Assembly (NCBI RefSeq): GCF_041052385.1
Contig: NZ_CP163439.1
Location: 868,001 to 932,000, forward strand
Direction of reading: 5' to 3'
Source of the DNA: Streptomyces sp. R28
GTDB lineage: Bacteria > Actinomycetota > Actinomycetes > Streptomycetales > Streptomycetaceae
Length of the DNA stretch: 64,000 nt
The notes under the pieces are model-generated. The model ran no database searches. It was not told the DNA's origin and saw only the letters and a list, made by a program, of their open reading frames with translations. Below are positions 42,936 to 50,883 of the stretch, piece after piece (position 1 is the stretch's first letter; each line of letters begins with the position of its first letter). The translations under genes and the position numbers were made by a program.

Positions 42936-44428
42936 TGCGCTCCCCCCACGGGTGTGGTCGGCCAGTACTGGTCGTCCAGGCACCAGCGCCATGTGTCGCC
43001 CTCCTGCCAGGCGGCGACCTTGCGCGCGGAGGGCTGGTGCTGGGCACGGGTGGCGTGGAAGTCCATGCAGTAACCGGCCGTGTTGGCGAATGCCAGCAGG
43101 TCGCCGGGTTCGGGGCGGCGGGGCAGGAAGACCGTGCGGCGGGTGATCAGGTCGGACTCCAGGCAGAGGCTGCCGAAGAGATGCACGGCGACTGGTTCGG
43201 CACCGGCGTCAGGGCCCGCGCCGACGTCTGCTCCTGTGCCTGGCGGATGCCGTGGGACGACCACGGGGTCCATGAGCACCCCGTGCTCCTCCAGCGCCAC
43301 GTCGTCGGCCTTGGCCGCCAGTCGTACAAGAAGGGGGCCGCCGGACTCCTGGCCGCGCACCTCCAGGACCTTCGTCAGGGTCAGTCCGCACTGGTCGAGG
43401 AGCGCCCGGCCGGGTTCGGTGTGCAGGTCGTACAGGTGCTCCAGGAGCAGGGCGGCCAGTGGGCGGCCGCCCAGGGACGCGGCCGGGTGCGAGAGCAGTT
43501 CGTCGAGGTAGCGGGCTCCGGCGACCGGACGGTGGGCGGGGTACAGGCCGAGCGTGCCGCGCAGGGTGCCGGCTTCGTTGCGCAGTCCGTAGCCGTGGCC
43601 GCCGTACGTCAGCGGCGGGCGCGAGCCCAGCACGGCTTCGGTGAGTCCGGTCGTGTACTGCTCCCATTGTCCGCCGTGCGCAAGGTAGTTGACGCCGAAC
43701 CCGCCGCCGATGTCCACGGCCCGGGGCCTGAGCCCGCGGCTGCGGCACTCCTCCAGCACCCGCAGACAGCCCTCCAGCGCCGTGGCCTTCTCGGTAAGGC
43801 TCGTCGTGTCCAGGTGGTAGGCCACGCCGACCAGGTCGACCACGTCTGCGTGCCGCTCGACGTCCTCCAGCAGAGGGCCCGACTCCCCTACCGCGGTGCC
43901 GAATCGGCTCCGCCGGCTCAACACCCGTACGCCGGACGCCTCGAAGCCCGACAGCCGGAGCAGGATACGGACGCGGGGCAGCGCGTGTTTGCGTACCAGC
44001 GTGGCGAGTTGCTCCAGTTCGCCTCGCGTGTCGAGGCTGACGGTGACCGATGTACGGGCCGCCAGCCACAGGAATTCCGGGTTCTTCGGCCCGGTGGCGG
44101 CGATCCGGTCGGGCGTGAGGCCGGCGCCCAGGGCGTGCTGCAACTCCGCCAGCGAGGCGACGTCCACGCCGGCGTCCGTGGCGGCGAGCCGCCGCAGCAG
44201 GGCGCTGGACCGGTTGGCCTTGTGGGCGAAGTACACCTGGCCGGACAGGTGGTGGGTGCCGTACACCGAGCGGAACTGCTGGAGATTGTCGGCGAGTTGG
44301 TCGGGGACGACCATGTTCAGCGGAGACCCGAGGGCGTCGGTGAGCGTGTGCAGCAGGGCCGGGGCGTCCAGCAACGAGCGCAGCCGCGGCTCCAGCCGCG
44401 GTTCGAGATACAGGGGCTGCCCGCCCAT
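42932..44428 (-). CDS. Type III PLP decarboxylase-fold enzyme (Y4yA-like)
   Basis: This 498-residue enzyme belongs to the alanine-racemase-fold decarboxylases (diaminopimelate/ornithine decarboxylase group). The PLP Lys is K70 in VYFAHKANRSSALLRRL. Later landmarks are DVASLAELQHAL, the phosphate-binding IGGGFGVNY, an LEHLYDLH segment and AFANTAGYCMDFHA, where a catalytic region of the dimer partner normally lies. It resembles the Y4yA family, best known as an uncharacterised gene on a rhizobial plasmid. The ATG at 44428 has GGGGGAGG eight bases upstream; a GTG at 44482 lacks spacing. It is the first gene of the operon and likely acts on an amino acid substrate. Confidence 0.85.
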   Translation of the reverse strand: MGGQPLYLEPRLEPRLRSLLDAPALLHTLTDALGSPLNMVVPDQLADNLQQFRSVYGTHHLSGQVYFAHKANRSSALLRRLAATDAGVDVASLAELQHALGAGLTPDRIAATGPKNPEFLWLAARTSVTVSLDTRGELEQLATLVRKHALPRVRILLRLSGFEASGVRVLSRRSRFGTAVGESGPLLEDVERHADVVDLVGVAYHLDTTSLTEKATALEGCLRVLEECRSRGLRPRAVDIGGGFGVNYLAHGGQWEQYTTGLTEAVLGSRPPLTYGGHGYGLRNEAGTLRGTLGLYPAHRPVAGARYLDELLSHPAASLGGRPLAALLLEHLYDLHTEPGRALLDQCGLTLTKVLEVRGQESGGPLLVRLAAKADDVALEEHGVLMDPVVVPRHPPGTGADVGAGPDAGAEPVAVHLFGSLCLESDLITRRTVFLPRRPEPGDLLAFANTAGYCMDFHATRAQHQPSARKVAAWQEGDTWRWCLDDQYWPTTPVGGAQ

Positions 44429-44628
44429 GCCCGGCCCCTCCCCCAGCGCTTCGGGCCCGACACTCCGGGCGCTGACGACCACTCCCCGCGGTTTGCCGTA
44501 TAGCTCCTTTCCCTTCCCTGCGGTGCTTTACGCCCTGTAGCTGCCCGCATGGGCGATTGCGTCACCAGACGGCCGGAACCCGTCGGGGCCCGGCGCCGAG
44601 GCGATCGCGCCGTCCGTGCCGTCCGCGC

Positions 44629-45039
44629 TCAGCCGCCCTGCCCGGCGATGTTGACCATCCAGGTGATGCCGAACCGGTCCGTACACATGCCGAAGACGTC
44701 GCCCCACATCTGCTTCTCCAGCGGCACGGCCACCGAGGCGCCCGCGGACAGCTTCTCCCAGTAGCCGCGCAGTTCGGCGTCGTCGTCGCCGCTGAGGCTC
44801 ACCGAGAAGTTGTTGCCCGGGTTGTGGTCGCCCGTCGGGGTGTCGGCGCCCATGAGGGTGAAGCCGCTGGGGGTCTCGAGCATGCCGTGCATGATCTTGT
44901 CGGCCATCGGGGTGTCCTTCTGGCCGTACTCGCCGTAGGTGTTCAGCGTCAGGGTGCCGCCCAACACCTCCTTGTAGAACTCCATCGCCTGGCGGGCGTC
45001 ACCGGCGAACGTGATGTAGGGGTTGAGACGCGAGGCCAT
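44629..45039 (-). CDS. VOC family protein, PhnB-like
   Basis: This 136-residue protein of the vicinal-oxygen-chelate superfamily is close to PhnB-type proteins. It has the paired beta-alpha-beta modules: NPYITFAGDARQAMEFYKEVLGG in the first half and EKQMWGDVFGMCTDRFGITWMVN at the end, with the typical Phe-Gly-Asp/Gly turn. The family includes glyoxalases and demethylmenaquinone-like enzymes but also many uncharacterised members. It is transcribed alone and has no signal peptide. A function cannot be assigned. Confidence 0.88.
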   Translation of the reverse strand: MASRLNPYITFAGDARQAMEFYKEVLGGTLTLNTYGEYGQKDTPMADKIMHGMLETPSGFTLMGADTPTGDHNPGNNFSVSLSGDDDAELRGYWEKLSAGASVAVPLEKQMWGDVFGMCTDRFGITWMVNIAGQGG

Positions 45040-45138
45040 GAATCCTCCAGGAAACGGGGTCGGAGTCCGACTCCAAGGAAGCTAGCGCGGGCCACCGACA
45101 ATGGCCCGCGCACACGTCCACATGGCCTACGGCGCCGA

Positions 45139-47049
45139 CTACAGGGTGCGCTCCAGGCGGTCCGCCACCAGCTTCACGAAACGCGCGGGATCCTTGGACT
45201 GGCCGCCCTCGGCGAGCACCGCCAGCGTGTGGAGCAGTTCGACGGACTCGGCGAGCTCCGTGCGGTCCTCACGCTCCTTGTACGCCTGGTTCAGGCCCTT
45301 CACCAGCGGGTGGCCCGGGTTGAGCTCCAGGATCCGCTTGGTGCGCGGCACCTCCTGGCCCATCGCCCGGTACATGTTCTCCAGGGCCGGGGTCAGATCG
45401 TGCGCGTCGGAGACGACGCAGGCCGCGGAGACGGTGAGCCGCGTCGACAGGCGCACCTCCTTGATCTCCTCGTCCAGCTGCTCGCCCATCCAGCCGAGCA
45501 GAGCGGCGTACTCCTCGGCCTGCTTCTCCCGCTCGTCGTCGGCGTTCTCGTCACCCTTGGCGTCCAGGTCGATCTCGCCCTTGGCGACGGACCGCAGCCG
45601 CTTGCCCTCGTACTCGCCGACGGCGTCGACCCACACCTCGTCGACGGCGTCGGTGAGCAGCAGAACCTCGATGCCCTTGTCCCGGAACGCCTCCATGTGC
45701 GGGGAGTTCTCGATGCTCTGCCGGGACTCGCCGGTGATGTAGTAGATGTCGTCCTGGCCGTCGTTCATCCGCTCCACGTACTGCGCGAGCGTGGTCGGCT
45801 CGTCGTCCGAGTGCGTGGTCGCGAACGAGGAGGCGGCGAGGATGGCGTCGCGGTTCTCGGAGTCGGTGACCAGGCCCTCCTTCAGGACGGTCCCGAACTC
45901 CCGCCAGAACGTGGCGTAGCGGTCACTGTCCTTGGTCATGAACTCCTTGACCGTGGACAGGACCTTCTTCGTCAGCCGGCGCTGCATCATCCGGATGTGC
46001 CGGTCCTGCTGCAGGATCTCGCGGGAGACGTTGAGCGAGAGGTCCGCCGCGTCGACGACGCCCTTGACGAAGCGGAGGTAGGGCGGCAGCAGGGCCTCGC
46101 AGTCGTCCATGATGAAGACGCGCTTCACATACAGCTGGACGCCGCGCTTGAAGTCCCGCGTGAACAGGTCGTGCGGGGCGTGCGAGGGGACGAAGAGCAG
46201 GGCCTGGTACTCGAAGGTGCCCTCCGCCTGGAGCCGGATCGTCTCCAGCGGCTCGCGCCAGTCGTGGCTGATGTGCTTGTACAGCTCGTGGTACTCGTCG
46301 TCCGACACCTCGTCGCGCGAACGCGCCCACAGGGCCTTCATGGAGTTCAGCGTCTCGGGCTCGGCCGGGGTGTCGCTGTCGCCGTCGCTGTCGGCCGTCT
46401 CCGGGACCATCCGGATCGGCCAGGTGATGAAGTCCGAGTACCGCTTGACGATCTCCCTGATCTGCCACGGGGAGGTGTAGTCGTGCAGCTGGTTCTCGGG
46501 GTCGGCGGGCTTGAGGTGGAGCGTGACGGACGTGCCCTGCGGTGCGTCGTCGGCCGTTTCCAGGGTGTACGTGGCCTCACCGCGCGACGTCCAGCGGGTC
46601 CCCTGGCTCTCGCCGGCGCGCCGGGTCACCAGCGTCACCTCGTCCGCCACCATGAAGCCGGAGTAGAAGCCGACGCCGAACTGGCCGATGAGCCCCTCGG
46701 CCCCGGCCGCGTCCTTGGCCTCCCGCAGCTCCTGGAGGAACGTCGCCGTTCCCGAGTTGGCGATGGTGCCGATGAGCCGTCCGACCTCGTCGTACGACAT
46801 CCCGATGCCGTTGTCCCGCACCGTGAGGGTACGGGCCTCCTTGTCGACGTCGATCTCGATGTGCAGGTCGGACACATCGGCCTCGAGGGAGTCCTCCCGC
46901 AGTTTCTCCAGACGCAGCTTGTCGAGCGCGTCGGAGGCGTTGGAGACGAGCTCCCGCAGGAAGACATCCTTGTTCGAGTAGACCGAATGGATCATCAGCT
47001 GGAGCAGCTGACGGGCCTCTACCTGGAACTCAAACGTCTCGGTCGGCAT
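45139..47049 (-). CDS. htpG: Molecular chaperone HtpG (Hsp90)
   Basis: This 636-residue ATP-dependent chaperone helps client proteins under stress. The GHKL ATPase domain begins [37 protein letters not shown] in pieces ([27 protein letters not shown]), then [11 protein letters not shown] and the ATP-lid region [14 protein letters not shown]. The middle domain has GRIFIMDDCE-like segments ([26 protein letters not shown]) and NVSREILQQ. The C-terminal dimerisation part ends normally. It is transcribed alone. No HAIR/HspR box is evident in the 98 bases before it. Confidence 0.96.
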
Positions 47050-47147
47050 GGTTCGCGACTACCTCACAGGTTCAGTCACCGGAACTGGTCGCAGTCACTG
47101 TAAGACACGAGGTCTGCGCGGGGTGCAGCGGTACGGAACAAGGCGGT

Positions 47148-47864
47148 TCAGGCGAGGTGGGCGAAGACCACCAGGTTCGCGGTGTAGTCCCTTACCTGCC
47201 GGTCGTAGTCCCCCGCGCAGGTGATGAGCCGCACCTGGGCCCCGGGGGTGTCGCCGTACACGCGTCGGCTGGGGAAGTTGTCCTTGTCGAACATCTCCAC
47301 GCTGTCGATCACGAAGGACGCTCTGCGCCCGTCGGCCCTCGCGACCTGGAAGCGGTCCCCCTTCTCCAGCTCGCTCAGGTTCGCGAACACCGCGGCGGAC
47401 GTCGCCGTGTCCACGTGCCCGGCGATGATCGACGTGCCCGCCTCACCGGGGGACGCGCCCTTGGCGTACCAGCCGACGAGGTTGGTGTCGTGGGCCGGTG
47501 GGGGCGTGAGCTGTCCCGTACTGCCGATGGCGAGGTCGGTGAAGGGCGCGTCGACCGAGATCTTCGGGATGAGCAGGCGGGTCGGCCGGGACCGGGCCAG
47601 GTACTTGCCCTCATGCCGGTGGGCGGGCGAGGACGATTCGGTCGCCGGTGGGGCGTACGGTTCGACCGCGGGTGGGGCGTGCGGCGCGAAGCGGGCTTCG
47701 GATGCTTCGTCCCGGCCGCCCGGCAGGGTCACCATCAGCACCATGACGGCGACCGCGCTCCAGAACATCGCCGCGGCCGCGCGCCTTATCCGCCGTGAGC
47801 CCACGGAACCGGCATCGCACAGGGCCGGGTCGGCATCGGGGGAAGAGGAACGGCCGGCGGCCAT
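47148..47864 (-). CDS. Class F sortase
   Basis: This 238-residue membrane-anchored transpeptidase joins sorted proteins to the cell wall. One N-terminal transmembrane segment (residues about 31-50) is followed by a disordered Pro/Ala-rich stretch and the sortase beta-barrel. The catalytic residues are H150 (IIAGHVD), C216 (LITCAGDY) and R225 (RQVRDYTANL). Class F sortases are the actinobacterial type with relaxed or unusual sorting motifs. The start at 47864 is used. It lies 115 bases after the repeat-protein gene in the same direction, and that protein is the obvious candidate substrate. Confidence 0.92.
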   Translation of the reverse strand: MAAGRSSSPDADPALCDAGSVGSRRIRRAAAAMFWSAVAVMVLMVTLPGGRDEASEARFAPHAPPAVEPYAPPATESSSPAHRHEGKYLARSRPTRLLIPKISVDAPFTDLAIGSTGQLTPPPAHDTNLVGWYAKGASPGEAGTSIIAGHVDTATSAAVFANLSELEKGDRFQVARADGRRASFVIDSVEMFDKDNFPSRRVYGDTPGAQVRLITCAGDYDRQVRDYTANLVVFAHLA

Positions 47865-47920
47865 CGGGCACCACCTCACTCGGGCACGGCAGCGGATACA
47901 GCAGAGGGGAGGGGAGCGGG

Positions 47921-47952
47921 GCCGCCGCGACGCGCGGCGCACGTGCGGCGGC
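47921..47952. other. GC-rich hairpin between repeat protein and sortase genes
   Basis: GCCGCCGC (47921-47928) pairs exactly with GCGGCGGC (47945-47952) around a 16-base loop that itself contains a smaller GC hairpin. It lies in the 115-base spacer before the sortase start. It may limit read-through from the repeat-protein gene and so set a high ratio of substrate to sortase. There is no T-run. Confidence 0.5.
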
Positions 47953-47979
47953 CACAGCGGTTATGGCGTGCGGCATGGG

Positions 47980-48840
47980 TCAGGCCATGGATCCGGATGC
48001 TTTCTTGCGTCGCACCGCGTACAGGCCGGTACCGGCGACCGCCAGCGCGGCCAGTCCGCCGGTGGTGACACCCGGCGAGGCGAGGCCGCCGCCGCCGGTG
48101 TGCATCCCTCCGTGCGGCTTGCCGTGGTCATCACCCCAGGAGTCCTCGTGGTCACCGCCCCACGAGTCCTTCCCGTGGTCGTCTTCCTTCCAGGACCCCT
48201 TGTCGTGGTCACCGCCCCAGGAGTCCTCGTCGTGCCCGCCGTCCTTGCTCCGGTAGGTGTCCGGGTCGTGCTTGGGGTCCTTGGCGCCGCCCCAGTCGTC
48301 GCCGTTGTTCACGGCGGCCAGCGCTCCGCCGCCCGTGTGCATCCCGCCGCGAGGCTCCTCGTGCTTGCTCTCCTCGTCGTCCTTGCCGCCGTCTTCGTGC
48401 TTGCCCCCCTCGTCGTGCTTGCCTTCCTTGTCGGGCTTGGGGTCCTTGGACCCGCCCCAGTCGGAGTCCTCGTCAGTCACGGCGGCCAACGCTCCGCCAC
48501 CCGTGTGCATCCCGCCACGAGGGTCCTCGTGCTTGCCCTCCTCGTCGTGCTTACCGCCGTCCTCGTGCTTGCCCCCCTCGTCGTGCTTGCCTTCCTTGTC
48601 GGGCTTGGGGTCCTTGGACCCGCCCCAGTCGGAGTCCTCGTCGGTGACGGCGGTCAGCGCTCCGCCACCCGTGTGCATCCCGCCGCGAGGCGCGTCGTGC
48701 TTGCCCTCCTTGTCGTGCTCCTTGCTGTAGGAATTGTCTTCGTGGTCCCAGTCACCCGCCGTAACGGCGTAGGCTGCGGGTGCGATCGCCAGTGCGGCCG
48801 TGGCCGTCGCGGTGGCGAGCAGCATGCGGACAGAGCGCAT
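47980..48840 (-). CDS. Secreted repeat protein with GGMHTGGG motifs, probable sortase substrate
   Basis: This 286-residue protein has a signal peptide (residues 1-25). Two nearly identical 56-residue repeats follow (residues 53-108 and 109-164), and a third repeat begins at 165. The repeats are rich in His, Asp, Glu, Lys and Gly (KEGKHDEGGKHEDGGK). GGMHTGGG occurs at residues 53-60, 109-116, 165-172 and 244-251. A C-terminal hydrophobic segment (about 260-275, GGLAALAVAGTGLYAV) ends in RRKK. This is a cell-wall sorting layout without the usual LPXTG; the last GGMHTGGGG stands where LPXTG should be. The charged repeats could bind metal. It is adjacent to the class F sortase gene. Confidence 0.85.
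   Translation of the reverse strand: MRSVRMLLATATATAALAIAPAAYAVTAGDWDHEDNSYSKEHDKEGKHDAPRGGMHTGGGALTAVTDEDSDWGGSKDPKPDKEGKHDEGGKHEDGGKHDEEGKHEDPRGGMHTGGGALAAVTDEDSDWGGSKDPKPDKEGKHDEGGKHEDGGKDDEESKHEEPRGGMHTGGGALAAVNNGDDWGGAKDPKHDPDTYRSKDGGHDEDSWGGDHDKGSWKEDDHGKDSWGGDHEDSWGDDHGKPHGGMHTGGGGLASPGVTTGGLAALAVAGTGLYAVRRKKASGSMA
48349..48684. repeat. Tandem 168-bp repeats inside the secreted repeat-protein gene
   Basis: Two in-frame 168-bp units, 48517-48684 and 48349-48516, encode residues 53-108 and 109-164 with only four amino-acid differences (T/A, H/D, G/S and D/E). A third, shorter unit continues after residue 165. The near identity suggests recent duplication or gene conversion, and copy number probably differs among strains. 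Confidence 0.9.
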
Positions 48841-49152
48841 AGGTGAGTCCTTCCGTCACGGCCTGGGCGGCTGACGCTTCATCACCACTGGAGCCAGACC
48901 TTGACGTGATCCACCGTCAGTCATTCCTTCCGGTCGCACCATTCAGGGCGTTCACACGGGTTACGACCACACCCCGACGGCCGAATGCCGACGCCCCCCC
49001 TCCCGTGCGAAGAGCCGGGTTGACCTGCGAAGGTTTACCTCGCCCGGAAGTGGTGAGACGCGGGGGATGTCTCAGCACACCGTCACAGCCGTTACTCCCG
49101 AAAGACGCGTCCGCGAGCGCGCGGGCTTCCCGCGTGGTGCCCGGGGGGCCGT
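48841..49152. other. Gap between repeat-protein and acyltransferase genes
   Basis: This 312-base divergent region contains no gene I can support. It holds the signal for the repeat-protein leader (its start at 48840) and presumably two outward promoters. A run of C (CCCCCCCTCCC) lies near 48995. No palindrome or RNA structure stands out. Confidence 0.6.
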
Positions 49153-50259
49153 GTGGTGAGCGGGTCGGTGGACACCGCTCCCGTTCGCGCCACACCGCTG
49201 CCACCTGCGCCTTCGAAGCAGCGGGACGCGTTCTTCGACAACGTCAAGTACGCGGCGATCGTGCTGGTGGCGGTGGGCCATGCATGGGAGCCGCTGCGCG
49301 ACGGCAGCCGGACCGTCAGCGCGCTGTACATGCTCGTGTACGCCTTCCACATGCCGGCCTTCATCGTCATATCGGGATACTTCTCCCGCGGCTTCGACGG
49401 CCGCCCGGAACAGCTCAAGCGCCTGGTGACCGGTCTCGTCGTCCCGTACGTCGTCTTCGAGACGGCGTACACCCTGTTCACCCGGTGGACCGACCAGGAG
49501 CCGGACCGGCCGATCAGCCTGCTGGACCCGCTCTATCTGACGTGGTTCCTGGCGGCGCTGTTCCTGTGGCGGCTGACCACCCCGCTGTGGAAGCGGGTGC
49601 GCCTGCCGGTGCCGCTCGCGCTCGTCGTGGCGATGCTGGCCACCCTGGCGTCGTCCATCGGCGACGACCTCGATCTTCAGCGCACCCTGCAGTTCCTGCC
49701 GTACTTCGTGCTGGGTCTGTCCCTGAAGCCGGAGCACTTCCGGCTGGTCCGGCGCCGCGCGGTGCGGATCGCGGCCGTGCCCGTGTTCGCGGGCGCGTTC
49801 GTGGTGGCGTACTGGGCCGTGCCACGGATGACCGGCGGCTGGTTCTACCACCGCGACAGCGCCGAGCAGCTGGGCGCGCCCGCGTGGTACGGGGTCGTGA
49901 TGACACCGGTCCTGTTCGCCTGCTCGCTGGTACTGGTGGCCTGCTTCCTCGCCTGGGTGCCCGGCCGGCGGATGTGGTGCACCGCGCTGGGCGCGGGGAC
50001 GCTGTACGGCTATCTGCTGCACGGCTTCGTGGCTCAGGGCGCGAAGTTCTGGGGCTGGTACGACCCCGTCTGGGTGCAGCGCCCGCTCGGCGCGGTCGTC
50101 GTCACCGTCGTCGCCGCCGTGGTCGTGACCCTGCTGTGCACTCCGCCCGTCCGGCGCGTCCTTCGCTTCGTGGTGGAGCCGGACCTGCGGTGGCTCTTCC
50201 GTCGGGACGCGCCGGGCACGACGGAACCGGTCCGCGACCGGGCCGCCGTACGCGGATGA
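49153..50259 (+). CDS. Membrane-bound acyltransferase family 3 protein
   Basis: This 368-residue integral membrane protein of the acyltransferase-3/NolL-like group adds acetyl or other acyl groups to sugars, lipids or glycans. A short basic N-terminus leads into AFFDNVKYAAIVLVAVGHAWEPL, with the family His (GHAWEP) near residue 42, and AFHMPAFIVISGYFSRGF follows. About ten helices follow, with a cytoplasmic basic end. It uses a GTG at 49153 (a GTG three bases later is possible). It is convergent with the TetR gene with eight bases between. The acceptor is unknown. Confidence 0.87.
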   Translation: MVSGSVDTAPVRATPLPPAPSKQRDAFFDNVKYAAIVLVAVGHAWEPLRDGSRTVSALYMLVYAFHMPAFIVISGYFSRGFDGRPEQLKRLVTGLVVPYVVFETAYTLFTRWTDQEPDRPISLLDPLYLTWFLAALFLWRLTTPLWKRVRLPVPLALVVAMLATLASSIGDDLDLQRTLQFLPYFVLGLSLKPEHFRLVRRRAVRIAAVPVFAGAFVVAYWAVPRMTGGWFYHRDSAEQLGAPAWYGVVMTPVLFACSLVLVACFLAWVPGRRMWCTALGAGTLYGYLLHGFVAQGAKFWGWYDPVWVQRPLGAVVVTVVAAVVVTLLCTPPVRRVLRFVVEPDLRWLFRRDAPGTTEPVRDRAAVRG

Positions 50260-50267
50260 CCTCCCCG

Positions 50268-50864
50268 TCAGCTCTCGCGTACCAGCCCGGCGATGTGCGC
50301 GACGACCATGTCGAGGGTGTCGTTCCAGGCCGCCTCGTCGCCGAGCACGAGGAAGTTGAGGGTCAGCCCGTCGGTCATGGCGGCCAGGTAGCGGGCCAGG
50401 ACGGGGACGGGCACGTGGAGCCGGAGGCCCATGGCGTGTCGCAGCTGCTCGATGAGCTCGGCGTAGGTGTCGGCGTACAGCTCGTACTGCCGGCGGGCCA
50501 GATGCTCGAAGCCGGGCTGGCGCAGGGCGTACTGGGTCAGCTCGTAGGTGAGCATGTGCTCGTCCGGGTGGGCGCGCACATGGTCCCAGTACGCCTGGAA
50601 GCCCGCCCGGACGGTCTCCTCGAGGGTGGCTCGGGGCCGTAGGGCGTCCTTCACCACCGTCACGTAGTGCTCGGTGATGGTCGTGATGACGGACTCGATC
50701 AGCTCCTGCTTGGAGTCGAAGCAGTAGTGGAAGACGCTCAGCGACACGCCTGCCTCGGCGGCGATGGACCGGGTCGTCGTCCTGGGGACGCCGTCCCGGC
50801 TCATCGCCCTGATCGCCGCCTCGGTGAGCTGTCGCCGCCGCTCGGCTGACGGCAACCGTGCCAT
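50268..50864 (-). CDS. TetR/AcrR family transcriptional regulator
   Basis: This 198-residue repressor has the N-terminal helix-turn-helix TTTRSIAAEAGVSLSVFHYCFDSKQELI (residues about 29-56), preceded by RRRQLTEAAIRAMSRDGV. It has an all-helical effector domain with hydrophobic pockets of BetI/PsrA-like type, including YWDHVRAHPDEHMLTYELTQYAL. The ATG at 50864 was chosen over longer starts because it lies within the family's usual N-terminal length. It follows the dipeptidase-like gene by 19 bases in the same direction and may be co-transcribed with it. Confidence 0.88.
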   Translation of the reverse strand: MARLPSAERRRQLTEAAIRAMSRDGVPRTTTRSIAAEAGVSLSVFHYCFDSKQELIESVITTITEHYVTVVKDALRPRATLEETVRAGFQAYWDHVRAHPDEHMLTYELTQYALRQPGFEHLARRQYELYADTYAELIEQLRHAMGLRLHVPVPVLARYLAAMTDGLTLNFLVLGDEAAWNDTLDMVVAHIAGLVRES

Positions 50865-50883
50865 GGAGCCCCTCTCGTGGGTG

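Noticed and set aside
36809..44428. Treating DegT, acetyltransferase, methyltransferase and PLP genes as one biosynthetic cluster
   Set aside because: Gaps of 97-183 bases and a separate palindrome suggest several transcripts; no NRPS, PKS or peptide ligase is present to make a cluster claim.
47980..48840. LPXTG sorting signal in the repeat protein
   Set aside because: No LPXTG or close variant is present; only GGMHTGGGG precedes the C-terminal hydrophobic segment.
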